Shown here piece by piece: positions 43,443 through 52,368 of a stretch of DNA of 64,000 nt (position 1 is the first letter of the stretch; each line of letters begins with the position of its first letter). Location of the stretch: positions 124,323 through 188,322 of the forward strand of contig NZ_CDCA01000022.1 of assembly GCF_000820185.1 (NCBI RefSeq), written 5' to 3'. Below the pieces are notes generated by a model. That model was not told where the DNA came from and searched no databases. It saw only the letters and a program-made list of their open reading frames with translations. Source of the stretch: Aeromonas tecta (GTDB lineage Bacteria > Pseudomonadota > Gammaproteobacteria > Enterobacterales > Aeromonadaceae). Both the position numbers and the translations under genes were made by a program.

Positions 43443-44249
43443 TTATTTCTTGGCGTTGTCGCCATCGGCAGCCGGCTTCTCGATAGCCAGCAGCTCAACG
43501 TCGAATACCAGCACGGCGTTAGCCGGGATAGAGCCAGCACCATGTTCGCCATAGCCCAGCTTGGACGGCAGGAAGAACTTGAACTTGGAGCCGACAGGCA
43601 TCAGTTGCACGCCTTCGGTCCAACCCGGAATAACCTGGTTGAGCGGGAAGGTCGCCGGCTCGCCACGATCGACGGAGCTGTCGAACTTGGTGCCATCGGT
43701 CAGGGTACCGGTGTAGTGAACCTTGACGATGTCGGTGGCCTTGGGCTTGGCGCCGTCACCCATCTTCTCAACCTGATATTGCAGGCCGGATTCGGTGCTC
43801 TTCACGCCTTCTTTCTTGGCGTTGGCGGCCAGATACTCTTCACCCTTCTTCAGGAATTCCACCGCATCCTTGTCAGCCTTGGCCTTGGTCAACTCGTTGA
43901 TCTTGGCGTCGTATTGCTGCAGAACCTTCTGGATGTCCTCGTCGGTCATCTTGGCTTCTTTGCCCAGACCGTCGGTCACACCCTTGAGGATGACAGCGTT
44001 GTCCAGCTTGATGCCGAGCTCCTGCTGACGTTCCAGGGTATTGGCGATATAACGACCCATGGAGAGGCCGATTGCATAGCCGGATTGCTCTTCAAAGCTC
44101 TTGGCTTCAGCCTTGGGGGCCTCTGCCGGCTTGCTGGCTTCAGCCTTGACCTCTGCGGTATTAGCAGCAGGTTTCTCGTCTTTTTGGCAACCAGTCAGAC
44201 CGACGGCGACGGCCGCAGCCAACAGGGATACCTTCAGAAAATTGTTCAT
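43443..44249 (-). CDS. fkpA: FKBP-type peptidyl-prolyl cis-trans isomerase FkpA, predicted lipoprotein
   Basis: FkpA is an envelope folding factor with chaperone and prolyl isomerase activity. The 268-residue precursor has an N-terminal dimerisation domain (SFEEQSGYAIGLSMGRYIAN and on), a long connecting helix, and a C-terminal FKBP domain (DIVKVHYTGTLTDGTKFDSS, FPLNQVIPGWTEGVQLMPVG). The signal peptide ends in the lipobox VGLTGC with Cys21, so it should be lipidated, unlike the soluble E. coli protein. GGAG six bases before ATG 44249 decides the start against 44261. It neighbours slyX and slyD as in E. coli. Confidence 0.93.
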   Translation of the reverse strand: MNNFLKVSLLAAAVAVGLTGCQKDEKPAANTAEVKAEASKPAEAPKAEAKSFEEQSGYAIGLSMGRYIANTLERQQELGIKLDNAVILKGVTDGLGKEAKMTDEDIQKVLQQYDAKINELTKAKADKDAVEFLKKGEEYLAANAKKEGVKSTESGLQYQVEKMGDGAKPKATDIVKVHYTGTLTDGTKFDSSVDRGEPATFPLNQVIPGWTEGVQLMPVGSKFKFFLPSKLGYGEHGAGSIPANAVLVFDVELLAIEKPAADGDNAKK

Positions 44250-44368
44250 CAGTTTCTCCAAAACTCTAAATACCGCTCTCGGTTCCTTCGTGAAATGAGA
44301 GGTTTATCGTGATAAGCGCCTTATACTAACGCCCTGATCGCAGGTAACGAAAGCATGAGACAGGAAAA

Positions 44369-45337
44369 ATGATCAAAAGTGCCATTTATCTCCTCGGTAT
44401 TTGTCTGATGCTGACTGGTTGCGAACAGAGCTCACTACCCAGTCAACAGATCCGCCTCGCCAATCAGGGCTTGCTGAGTGCGGATCTCTCCAGCGATGGC
44501 AAGCTGGCCATCGCCTCCAGCCTGAGTCAGGGCACAGTGGTATGGGATCTGGTACTGGGCACGGAACGCTGGCGCTGGCGCCAGTCCGATGACCAGAACG
44601 ACTTTGTGACCCTCACCCGTTTCTCCCCAGACGACAGTCACGTCATCACCGCCACCCAGCACGCCTTCGCCATCTGGCGCCTGCAAGATGGCCAATCCCA
44701 AGGCTACTATTCGCTTCCTGAATCCAGCCTGAGGGACGCGGCACTCTCGGCCGATGGCCGCCAGGTGCTGATCGGCCGCGCCGACGGCAAGGCCGAACTG
44801 GTCGATACCCAGAGCGGTCGCAGGTTGCAGTTTCTCGGTCACACCGAGCAGGTCAATACGGTGGATCTCTCCGCCAATGGTCGCTACGCCCTCACCGGCG
44901 GCAACGACTACAGCGCCTACCTGTGGGACACCCGCTCTGGCCAGGTGGTGTGGCGCTTCAACCACGGCGGCCGGGTGATAATGGCGAGGCTGGACCCGGC
45001 GGGGCGCCTCGCCTTCACCGCAGACAGCCACCAAGCCATCATCTGGGATCTCAAAACCGGCAAGGAGCGCAGCCGCTTGCAGTTCGATCACCGCTTCGAG
45101 GTCTACACCAGCGCTCGCTTCGCCAATGACGGCAACTGGCTCATCACAGGTGCCCCTTCCCGCCAGCTATCCCTGTGGCGAGTCAGCGATGGCAGCCTGC
45201 TGCAGAGCTGGCGCGTCTCGCCCCACCCTAAGGTGAAACCACCGAGTGCGGTGGTCTATGGCGTGGCTTTGCGCGACAATAGCCACCTCGTCAGCGCCAG
45301 TTCCAGTGGCCTGGCCGAAATCTGGACTATCAAGTAA
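44369..45337 (+). CDS. WD40-repeat lipoprotein
   Basis: The 322-residue precursor has a lipobox (LMLTGC, Cys18) followed by a beta-propeller made of WD40-like blades. Repeated endings include GTVVWDLVLGTERWRWRQ, YSAYLWDTRSGQVVWRF, QAIIWDLKTGKERSRLQF and LSLWRVSDGSLLQSWRV. It should sit in the envelope and mediate protein contacts. No catalytic site is visible. It precedes slyX by 14 bp and is probably co-transcribed with it. Confidence 0.85.
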   Translation: MIKSAIYLLGICLMLTGCEQSSLPSQQIRLANQGLLSADLSSDGKLAIASSLSQGTVVWDLVLGTERWRWRQSDDQNDFVTLTRFSPDDSHVITATQHAFAIWRLQDGQSQGYYSLPESSLRDAALSADGRQVLIGRADGKAELVDTQSGRRLQFLGHTEQVNTVDLSANGRYALTGGNDYSAYLWDTRSGQVVWRFNHGGRVIMARLDPAGRLAFTADSHQAIIWDLKTGKERSRLQFDHRFEVYTSARFANDGNWLITGAPSRQLSLWRVSDGSLLQSWRVSPHPKVKPPSAVVYGVALRDNSHLVSASSSGLAEIWTIK

Positions 45338-45351
45338 GGACCAAAAGGCCC

Positions 45352-45567
45352 ATGAGTCAGCAACTTAACGATCGCCTCGAGACCCTGGAAAGTCGTCTCG
45401 CCTATGCCGAATACACGGTGGAGCAGCTCAATGAGGAGGTGACCACCCAAGGCCGTGAACTCGACCGGCTCAAGCATCAGATCCAGCTGCTGGTCGACAA
45501 GCTGCAGAGCGTGCAACCCAGCCAGATCGCCAGCATGGCCGAAGAGACGCCGCCGCCGCACTATTGA
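45352..45567 (+). CDS. slyX: SlyX family protein
   Basis: The 71-residue protein is almost entirely one coiled coil (LNDRLETLESRLAYAEYTVE and on) and ends in the conserved PPPHY. It belongs to the SlyX family, whose function is unknown. It lies between the WD40 lipoprotein gene and convergent slyD, close to the E. coli arrangement. Confidence 0.93.
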   Translation: MSQQLNDRLETLESRLAYAEYTVEQLNEEVTTQGRELDRLKHQIQLLVDKLQSVQPSQIASMAEETPPPHY

Positions 45568-45586
45568 GCCAAGGCCGGCCACCCAT

Positions 45587-45617
45587 AAAAAAACCCGCGA
45601 TAGACGCGGGTTTTTTT
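45587..45617. terminator. Bidirectional terminator between slyX and slyD
   Basis: A 13-bp stem (AAAAAAACCCGCG / CGCGGGTTTTTTT) with a five-base loop and strong A/T flanks. Confidence 0.92.
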
Positions 45618-45636
45618 ATCATGCCAGAGGCTGAGA

Positions 45637-46275
45637 TCAGTGCTGGTGACCCTTGCCACCGCAACCGCCACCACCGCAGCAACCGCCGTGGCCATGGTCA
45701 TCACCGTGGTCATGGCCGTGATCGTGAGCGTGACCGCCACCACCGCAGCAACCGCCGTGCTCATGATCGTGACCATGGTCGTGGTCGTGGCCATGATCGT
45801 GACCGCAACCACCGGCACCGTGTACGTGGCCGTGGGCCAGCTCTTCGGCCGTGGCAGCGCGCACGTCCTTGATCTCAACCTTGAAGCCCAGGGTCACGCC
45901 GGCCAGCGGATGGTTACCGTCAACCTTGATGAACTCTTCGGAGACTTCAACCACAGTCACCGGGCGGTGGCCATCGTCGGTCTCGGCAACAAAAGTATCC
46001 CCTTCAGACACTTCCATGCCATCGAACAGCTCGCCGGGGACTTCCTGCACCAGACTCTCGTCATAGTCGCCGTAGGCCTGGCTCGGGGTCAGGGTGATGT
46101 CGAATGCCTCGCCCACGCTACGACCTTCCAGCTCGGCTTCGAGGCCGGAGACCAGATAACGGGTACCGTGCAGATACACCAGAGGCTCTTTACCGACAGT
46201 GGTGTCGATGACTTCACCGTGTTCGTCGGTGACCGTGTATTCCAGCGTAACCACGCTCAGGGGAGCTACTTTCAT
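45637..46275 (-). CDS. slyD: FKBP-type prolyl isomerase and metallochaperone SlyD
   Basis: SlyD is a cytoplasmic chaperone and prolyl isomerase that supplies nickel for hydrogenase maturation in E. coli. The 212-residue protein has the split FKBP domain with inserted flap (VTLEYTVTDEHGEVIDTT, LVSGLEAELEGRSVGE, HPLAGVTLGFKVEIKDVR). From about residue 145 it has a very His/Cys/Gly-rich tail with blocks such as GHDHGHDHDHGHDHEHGG and GGCCGGGG. The tail would bind several metal ions. Confidence 0.96.
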   Translation of the reverse strand: MKVAPLSVVTLEYTVTDEHGEVIDTTVGKEPLVYLHGTRYLVSGLEAELEGRSVGEAFDITLTPSQAYGDYDESLVQEVPGELFDGMEVSEGDTFVAETDDGHRPVTVVEVSEEFIKVDGNHPLAGVTLGFKVEIKDVRAATAEELAHGHVHGAGGCGHDHGHDHDHGHDHEHGGCCGGGGHAHDHGHDHGDDHGHGGCCGGGGCGGKGHQH

Positions 46276-46419
46276 GTCAGGGATCCTGCGGATAGAAAAA
46301 AACGGGCCCAGAATACCTCAAAAAGGTGGCCAAGCATATGATCTGCCCCCCTCTGGCATGCTGAAAAAGTCAGCAGTCCAAAATGGAGCTGGCCTCATCC
46401 TGGATATACTGGATGCCCC
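46276..46419. other. Spacer between slyD and the yheV tandem repeats
   Basis: No gene is visible. This must contain the slyD promoter, but no clear boxes stand out. Together with the repeats it makes a 448-bp non-coding gap. Confidence 0.5.
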
Positions 46420-46723
46420 TTATTCGGGGCGAAACACACCGATGACCTGTTCAGTCTGATGATGGCCTTGTCGACCTCGGCCATCTGACCGACCGTTATT
46501 CTGGGCGAAACACACCTATGACCTGTTCGGTCTGATGATGGCCTTGTCGACCTCGGCCATCCGACCGACCGTTATTCAGGACGAAACACGCCGATGACCT
46601 GTTCAGTCTGATGATGGCCTTGTCGACCTCGGCCATCTGACCGACCGTTATTCAGGACGAAACACGTCTATGACCTGTTCAGTCTGATGATGGCCTTATC
46701 GACCTCGGCCATCTGGCCGACCG
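46420..46723. repeat. Four tandem 76-bp repeats derived from the yheV 3' end
   Basis: Units start at 46420, 46496, 46572 and 46648, exactly 76 bp apart, each beginning TTATTC and containing CGAAACAC, ATGACCTGTTC, TCTGATGATGGCCTT and CGACCTCGGCCAT. The intact yheV gene begins its stop codon at 46724, the next register of the same period. Read on the minus strand, each unit holds the last about 20 codons of yheV. In the units, ATCATCAG replaces ACCCGTGAG, which shifts the frame, so they are non-coding. Copies differ from one another at a few positions. Confidence 0.92.
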
Positions 46724-46930
46724 TTATTCAGGACGAAACACACCTATGACCTGTTCGGTCTCACGGGTGGCCTTGTCGACCTCGGCCTGAGTCTGCACTT
46801 GGGTGTCCCCGCAGTCGACACAGGTCACCTTCTCGACTCCATGCTCCATATACAGCATCATGGTGTCCATCTTGCCGCACGCCGGGCAAACCGCACCGGC
46901 AATGAAGCGCTTTTTACGTCTGGTTTCCAT
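46724..46930 (-). CDS. yheV: YheV family zinc-ribbon protein
   Basis: The 68-residue protein has two CxxC knuckles, CPACG and CVDCG, forming a predicted zinc ribbon, with a basic N terminus (METRRKKRFIAGA). An excellent ribosome-binding site, GGAGGTAACGAAA, precedes the ATG. It belongs to the YheV family, of unknown function, and sits near slyD as in E. coli. Its last about 20 codons are repeated four times downstream of its stop. Confidence 0.92.
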   Translation of the reverse strand: METRRKKRFIAGAVCPACGKMDTMMLYMEHGVEKVTCVDCGDTQVQTQAEVDKATRETEQVIGVFRPE

Positions 46931-46969
46931 TTTCGTTACCTCCAGGCAGCATCATATCAGGGTTTTTAC

Positions 46970-47638
46970 ATGCATCACGCCATCGAATATCAGCATTTTT
47001 CCACTCCTCATCTGCAAGTCGGTGCCCGCAAACGCTCCCCCATGGGCCAGCTGCTGCGTGTTACCCAGGGAGCGGCGCTGCTGAGACTCGGCGCCCATGA
47101 GCTGTTGCTGACCGCGGGCAGCCACTTCTGGCTGTGCGCCGATGCCCTCGCCGCCTTCACTCCCCTGGCGGGCTGCCATTATGATCGGCTGATCTGCTCC
47201 CTGCGGGTGGCCCAACCCGCTCAGGCGGGCTGGCTGCAACCGACCCCCTTGCTCGATGCCTTGCTCGGCAGCCTGGCCAGCTGGAACAGGGAGCCTGACT
47301 GGCAGGGGGCCTATGGCCACCGCCTGCGGGTGATCCAGGACGAGTTGCAGGGCTGCACCATCCGCTCACAGGCGGATCAGTCGCTGCAAAGCGCCTGGCG
47401 TGCACTGCAGGCGGGCGACCTCACCGCCGGGCAAACGCTCATGGCCGCCGGGCTGGATCCCGTGGCCCTCGGCGCCCAGTGGCAGTTGTTGCAGGCGGTG
47501 CGTCTGCTCAGAAGCGGCAGCAAGCCGGCGCAGGTCATGAGCAAACTCGGTTATTCAGATGACTCGGCGCTGGACGAGGCTTGCCAGCAATGGCTGGGGC
47601 TGACCCTTGACGCCCTGTTACAGCAACCCTCACAGTGA
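46970..47638 (+). CDS. AraC-type regulator-like protein
   Basis: The 222-residue product has an N-terminal cupin-like half (HFSTPHLQVGARKRSPMGQL, LLLTAGSHFWLCADALA). Its C-terminal segment, MSKLGYSDDSALDEACQQWLGL, matches the second helix-turn-helix of AraC proteins. The first helix-turn-helix is poorly conserved (LQSAWRALQAGDLTAGQTLM). It may be a diverged transcription factor. ATG at 46970 is chosen since the upstream extension overlaps yheV in antisense. The ribosome-binding site is weak. It is divergent from yheV. Confidence 0.65.
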   Translation: MHHAIEYQHFSTPHLQVGARKRSPMGQLLRVTQGAALLRLGAHELLLTAGSHFWLCADALAAFTPLAGCHYDRLICSLRVAQPAQAGWLQPTPLLDALLGSLASWNREPDWQGAYGHRLRVIQDELQGCTIRSQADQSLQSAWRALQAGDLTAGQTLMAAGLDPVALGAQWQLLQAVRLLRSGSKPAQVMSKLGYSDDSALDEACQQWLGLTLDALLQQPSQ

Positions 47639-47781
47639 GCCGGATGAGGAAATAAATAGTGGTGAAAGCAGTCCAGTTTTGGGGCCAATGGCCGCTAATA
47701 ACAGGCAGCTCATTGCTTTTATCATCCTCTATGCTGAGTACCAAGCTGACCGCCACCCTTTAGATCAACAGGACATCCGCC

Positions 47782-48681
47782 ATGACGAGCAAGGCCAACC
47801 AATCCCAGGGCATGTTGCTGTTCCACCTCTCGGCCCGCCAATCCTTCGCCATCGGTACCCTCAAGGTGAAGGAGATAGTGCCCTACACCCAGCTCACCGC
47901 CATGCCGCACTCGCACCCGACAGTGCTCGGTGCCGCCAGCATGCGAGGCACCACCATACCGGTGATCGACATGGCGATGGCGGTGGGCTACAGGCCTATC
48001 GCCAAGGAGGAGATGGCGCAGTGTTTCATCATCATCACCGACTGCCGCCGCACCCTGGTGGGCTTCTTGGTGCGCGGCATCGACAAGATCACCGAGTGCA
48101 ACTGGCGTGACATAGAGTCGCCACCCCCTTCCCTCGGCCAAAACGTGTTCGTCACCGGGGTGACCAAGGTCGGCGAGCAGCTGATCCAGCTGCTGGACGT
48201 GGAGCTGATCCTGTCCCGGGTCTATCCGGACGATCCCAGCCATCTCTACCCCGTGTTGACCGACGTACAGCGCGAGCGGCTCAAGCCGATGCGGATCCTG
48301 CTGGTGGACGACTCCTCGGTCGCCCGCCGCCAGCTGATGGCGGCGCTGGATTACATCAATATTCCCTACGAGGTCTGTACCAACGGGCGCGATGCCCTCA
48401 GCCTGATGCAGGCCAAGGTCGGTCAAGGCAGCCGCATCGACATCCTGGTGAGCGACATCGAGATGCCGGGGCTGGATGGCTACGAGCTGGCCTTCGAGGT
48501 GCAGAGCGATCCCAAGCTGGCGGAGGCCTACATCATCCTGCACACCTCGCTCTCCAGCGAGATCAGCGTGGAGCGGGCCCATCAGGTGGGCGCCCATGAA
48601 GCGCTGACCAAGTTTGAGGCCAACGAACTGATCCAGGCCATGCTGCGCGGTGCCGAACACCACGACCGTCTGCCCGCCTGA
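47782..48681 (+). CDS. cheV: Chemotaxis coupling protein CheV
   Basis: CheV links chemoreceptors to CheA and adds an adaptation signal through a phosphorylatable receiver. The 299-residue protein has an N-terminal CheW domain (MLLFHLSARQSFAIGTLKVK, GAASMRGTTIPVIDMAMAVG). Its C-terminal receiver domain has ILLVDDSSVARRQL and the phospho-acceptor Asp in ILVSDIEMPGLDGYEL. The gene stands alone with no other chemotaxis gene close by. Confidence 0.95.
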   Translation: MTSKANQSQGMLLFHLSARQSFAIGTLKVKEIVPYTQLTAMPHSHPTVLGAASMRGTTIPVIDMAMAVGYRPIAKEEMAQCFIIITDCRRTLVGFLVRGIDKITECNWRDIESPPPSLGQNVFVTGVTKVGEQLIQLLDVELILSRVYPDDPSHLYPVLTDVQRERLKPMRILLVDDSSVARRQLMAALDYINIPYEVCTNGRDALSLMQAKVGQGSRIDILVSDIEMPGLDGYELAFEVQSDPKLAEAYIILHTSLSSEISVERAHQVGAHEALTKFEANELIQAMLRGAEHHDRLPA

Positions 48682-48755
48682 CGCCTAATGTAAGATGACG
48701 GTGGCGAGCAACAGGCTCGCCGCCCAATCCCCACCTCTATGTCCAGAGCCATCTC

Positions 48756-49739
48756 ATGCTGACAGAAAGCCACTTCCACGCCCCCTGGTGGGCCCGCAAT
48801 CCCCACCTGCAAACCATCTTGCCAAAGTGGCTGCGCCGGGCACCGGCGCGCTTCACCGCCGAGCGGTTCGAATTGGCGGATGGGGATTTCGTCGATCTCG
48901 CCTGGAGCGGGCCCATCAGTCAGGGGAACAAGCCGTTGCTGGTGCTGTTCCATGGCCTGGAAGGGAGCATCCATTCCCACTATGCCAAGGGGCTGTTTGC
49001 CCACTTGCAGCGGCAGGGTAATGAGGCGGTATTGATGCATTTTCGGGGCTGCAGCGGTGAGCCGAATCGGCTGTTGCGGGCCTATCACTCCGGCGCCATC
49101 GAGGATGCCCAAGCATTGATCTCAGAGCTGGGTCGCCGTTTTCCCGGCAAGCCGATGGTGGCCATCGGCTACTCCCTTGGCGGCAACATGCTGGTCAATC
49201 TGCTGGCGCGGGCTTGTCCGGCCGAGTTGGCTGCCGCCGTGGTGATCTCGGCCCCCTTGCAGCTGGCCAGCTGCGCCGATCGGGTCAACCAGGGTTTTTC
49301 ACGGGTCTATCAGAGCTATCTGTTGCGCACCATGCGCAGCAATTTGCAGAGCAAGATCCGTCATCAGGCGGCGGCCCAGGCTCGCTGGCAACCGGAGCAG
49401 GTGGAACGTATTTCGACCCTGCGCGACTTTGACGAACAGGTGACGGCGCCGCTACACGGCTTCGACAGTGCCGATCACTACTACCGCACCTGCTCCGGCC
49501 TCGGTCTGCTGGCCCGCATTGCCATCCCGACCCTGGTGATCCACGCCGCCGATGATCCCTTCATGACCCATGCGGTGATCCCGCAGCCGGAGCAGCTTTC
49601 CCCCCTGGTGCGCTACGAGCTGAGCCGCCGTGGCGGCCATGTGGGCTTCTTGCATGGCACCCCCTGGCGTCCCCGCTTCTGGCTGGAGGAGCGGATCAGC
49701 CAATGGCTCAATGAACAGGGTTACTCTGCGGTCGCATAG
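48756..49739 (+). CDS. yheT: YheT family alpha/beta hydrolase
   Basis: The 327-residue protein begins with the family signature PPWWARNPHLQTILPKWLRR (PW WARNPHLQT core). It has the hydrolase fold with LFHGLEGSIHSHYAKGL, nucleophile Ser in AIGYSLGGNML, Asp in HAADDPFM and His in GGHVGFL. The substrate is unknown in bacteria. It belongs to the conserved yheT-yheU-prkB-yhfA-crp neighbourhood. Its 3' end overlaps the convergent diguanylate cyclase gene by 19 bp. Confidence 0.92.
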   Translation: MLTESHFHAPWWARNPHLQTILPKWLRRAPARFTAERFELADGDFVDLAWSGPISQGNKPLLVLFHGLEGSIHSHYAKGLFAHLQRQGNEAVLMHFRGCSGEPNRLLRAYHSGAIEDAQALISELGRRFPGKPMVAIGYSLGGNMLVNLLARACPAELAAAVVISAPLQLASCADRVNQGFSRVYQSYLLRTMRSNLQSKIRHQAAAQARWQPEQVERISTLRDFDEQVTAPLHGFDSADHYYRTCSGLGLLARIAIPTLVIHAADDPFMTHAVIPQPEQLSPLVRYELSRRGGHVGFLHGTPWRPRFWLEERISQWLNEQGYSAVA

Positions 49740-50872
49740 CCGTTGCGCCCCTGCCCCTTGACGCGATAGAGGGCACCATCAACCCGTTCGAGCAACATGA
49801 CGAGGCTCTCTCCCTGCTGCCACTGGGCAATACCCTGACTCAGGGTGAGGTGGGGCGCCACCTCTGACCCTGCGTGCGGCAAGGCACGGGCCGCCAGGGT
49901 AGTGTGGATGCGCTCGGCAACCTCTTGGCCGCCCGCCAGATCCGTGTCCTGCAGCAAGACCACAAACTCCTCGCCGCCATAACGGGCCACCAGATCGCCG
50001 GGTTCACGCACGCTCTCCTCCATGCATTCGGCCACCAGGATCAGACACTCATCCCCGGCCTGATGGCCGTAGTGATCGTTGTAACGTTTGAAGAAATCCA
50101 CATCGAGCAAAATCAGCGTGAGCGGCGTCCCCAGGGTGGTCCCCTGTGCGATGGCATTCTTGCAGACCAGATCGAAGTGGCGGCGGTTGGCGAGCCCCGT
50201 CAGGGGATCCCGATTGGCCATGGCATCCATTTTGCGCGCCAGCACCAGATTGTCATGCTCGCGCAACACTGCCAGTTCGAACCAGCCATTGAGCATCCGC
50301 CGCCCGGTTTCCAGCACGGTAAGCAGCATCCCCACCGCCAGCACGTTGACCACATCGATGGGGAATGGACTGCCATAGGCCCGCACCAGCAGAAACAGCA
50401 AGGGAGCAGCTGCCAGGCAGTAGAACAGCCGCAGCTCGCTATAAAAAGCGATCAGCGCCGTCAGCAGCAACAGGCTGACCATGTTGAAACTCAGACTAAA
50501 CCCCGCCTTGGGGTCGACGAGGGAGAGGCTGTAACCCATGGATGCCCAGGCGATTCCCCAGCACAAGGCGCCGCCCCACAACCGGGGTCGCCAGACGGAG
50601 GCCGGTTGGCGGGAGAGGTAACGCCACAAGACGGGCATCAGCAGGCAGATGGCAAACATGGCGATGAGATGCCACTCATAGTGCCAAGGCAGGGCCCCGC
50701 TCGGCATCATGTGGGCGTCCCAGTAGATGTAGAAACGCGTCAGCAGAAACAGGATGGAGATGAGGTTGATGACCCAGAACCAGCGCAATCCCCCGTTCAG
50801 GGCGCGCCGGCGTACCTCGTTCAGGTGATGGTCGAAGTGACTGGAGAGGCGACGTTGTTCAGCAGATAACAT
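49721..50872 (-). CDS. Membrane-bound diguanylate cyclase (GGDEF domain)
   Basis: The 383-residue protein has about six to seven predicted transmembrane helices in residues 25-200, then a GGDEF domain. It contains [13 protein letters not shown], the metal-binding [22 protein letters not shown] and the active motif RYGGEEF near residue 300. It should make cyclic-di-GMP from two GTP. The product-inhibition site RxxD before GGEEF reads EPGD here, so the canonical inhibitory site appears absent. There is no EAL domain. It interrupts the yheT-yheU pair found together in E. coli, on the opposite strand. Confidence 0.92.
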   Translation of the reverse strand: MLSAEQRRLSSHFDHHLNEVRRRALNGGLRWFWVINLISILFLLTRFYIYWDAHMMPSGALPWHYEWHLIAMFAICLLMPVLWRYLSRQPASVWRPRLWGGALCWGIAWASMGYSLSLVDPKAGFSLSFNMVSLLLLTALIAFYSELRLFYCLAAAPLLFLLVRAYGSPFPIDVVNVLAVGMLLTVLETGRRMLNGWFELAVLREHDNLVLARKMDAMANRDPLTGLANRRHFDLVCKNAIAQGTTLGTPLTLILLDVDFFKRYNDHYGHQAGDECLILVAECMEESVREPGDLVARYGGEEFVVLLQDTDLAGGQEVAERIHTTLAARALPHAGSEVAPHLTLSQGIAQWQQGESLVMLLERVDGALYRVKGQGRNGYATAE

Positions 50873-50961
50873 GCATACCCTCGCTTGGATCCAGACAAAC
50901 TCCTTGCGCTTGTCGGCCAGACACCGACAATATCCATACGCGAGTCACTGAAGATGAAACC

Positions 50962-51207
50962 ATGATTATCCCCTGGCAAGAACTGGATCCAGACACCCTC
51001 AATAACCTGCTAGAGCATTTTGTCTTGCAAGAAGGCACCGAATACGGTGAACAGGATGTCAGCCTGGCCGACAAGGTCGAAGAGGTCAGACAACAATTAC
51101 TACAAGGTAGCGCCGTGCTCGTCTACAGCGAGTTGCACGAGAGTGTTAACGTCGTGCCCAGGGAAAACTTGAGCAATTCACCGGCCGATGACTTCCTGGA
51201 ACAATGA
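50962..51207 (+). CDS. yheU: YheU family protein
   Basis: The 81-residue acidic protein starts [20 protein letters not shown] and continues with [20 protein letters not shown], the YheU (UPF0270) signature. The function is unknown. It sits upstream of prkB as in E. coli. Confidence 0.93.
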   Translation: MIIPWQELDPDTLNNLLEHFVLQEGTEYGEQDVSLADKVEEVRQQLLQGSAVLVYSELHESVNVVPRENLSNSPADDFLEQ

Positions 51208-51486
51208 GACAGGGTCGGGAAATGACCTTGAACTGCACCTGAACAGGGTCTCTCTGGGCACCGATGATCGCCGCTAAAAATACCGTCGGCGAGCGGCTAT
51301 TACCTGCGCGGAGAAGATCCTCTGGCAAGACACCCGTAGTGACCCGCCCGGATGGTATCGGCACATACCGGGAAGCCGACGGTGCGGTGATATCAGCATG
51401 AAATGGCACGGCATTGTCTTGAAGGCGCACTTGACCGCACTTTGAACATGCCCTTATAACGGAACTCCCAAGGAAGAGAGAACGCT
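51208..51486. other. Intergenic stretch between yheU and prkB
   Basis: 279 bp without a convincing gene or repeat. No terminator hairpin is evident after yheU, so read-through into prkB is possible. Confidence 0.45.
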
Positions 51487-52356
51487 ATGTCGGCCAAGCA
51501 TCCCATCATTGCGGTTACCGGTTCGTCCGGTGCCGGCACCTCCACCTCCACCAACGCCTTTCGCTCCATGTTTCATCAGCTGGGGTATAACGCGGCCGTG
51601 GTCGAGGGGGACAGTTTTCATCGCTACACCAGGCCCGAAATGGACGTGGCGATCCGCAAGGCGCGCGAGCAGGGCCGCCACATCAGCTATTTCGGCCCGG
51701 AGGCGAACGACTTCGGTCTGCTGGAATCCTTCTTCCAGGAGTACGGCCAGAGCGGCAGCGGCCAATACCGGCGCTACCTGCACAGCTTCGACGAGGCTGT
51801 GCCCTTCAATCAGATGCCGGGCACCTTCACCCCCTGGCAGGATCTGCCGGGAGAGACGGATCTGCTGTTCTACGAAGGGCTGCACGGCGGCGTGGTCACC
51901 GGCGAGCACAACGTGGCACGGCACGTGGACTTTCTCATCGGCGTGGTGCCCATTGTCAACCTGGAGTGGATCCAGAAGCTGATCCGCGACACCTCGGAGC
52001 GTGGCCACTCCCGCGAGGCGGTCACTGACTCTATCGTCCGCTCCATGGATGACTACATCAACTTCATCACGCCGCAGTTCTCCCGCACCCACATCAACTT
52101 CCAGCGGGTGCCCACCGTCGACACCTCCAACCCCTTCAGTGCCAAGGTGATACCCAGCCTGGACGAGAGTATGCTGGTGATCCGGTTTCGCGGCATCAAG
52201 CAGGTGGACTTCCCCTACCTGCTGTCGATGATCGACGGCGCCTTCATGTCGAGGATGAACACCATAGTGGTGCCGGGCGGCAAGATGGGTTTCGCGATGG
52301 AGCTTATCTTGCGCCCCCTGATCCAGCAGTTGCTCGAAACCGGCAAGATCACCTGA
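51487..52356 (+). CDS. prkB: Phosphoribulokinase-like protein PrkB
   Basis: The 289-residue protein has a P-loop variant GSSGAGTSTSTNAF and the family segments VEGDSFHRYTRPEM, YEGLHGGVV and VVPIVNLEWIQKLIRDTSER. It resembles phosphoribulokinase, but the substrate in non-autotrophic Gammaproteobacteria is not established and no other Calvin-cycle gene is seen. AAGGAAGAG precedes the ATG. It is part of the conserved cluster leading to crp. Confidence 0.9.
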   Translation: MSAKHPIIAVTGSSGAGTSTSTNAFRSMFHQLGYNAAVVEGDSFHRYTRPEMDVAIRKAREQGRHISYFGPEANDFGLLESFFQEYGQSGSGQYRRYLHSFDEAVPFNQMPGTFTPWQDLPGETDLLFYEGLHGGVVTGEHNVARHVDFLIGVVPIVNLEWIQKLIRDTSERGHSREAVTDSIVRSMDDYINFITPQFSRTHINFQRVPTVDTSNPFSAKVIPSLDESMLVIRFRGIKQVDFPYLLSMIDGAFMSRMNTIVVPGGKMGFAMELILRPLIQQLLETGKIT

Positions 52357-52368
52357 GCCAAGGAGCTT

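Noticed and set aside
45640-46341. 233-codon Val/Thr-rich open frame antisense to slyD
   Set aside because: The Val/Thr/Ala/Met repeats are the complement of the His/Asp/Gly-rich SlyD tail.
46420-46723. Tandem repeats considered as a CRISPR array
   Set aside because: The 76-bp units are contiguous, without unique spacers, and derive from the yheV 3' end. No cas genes are present.
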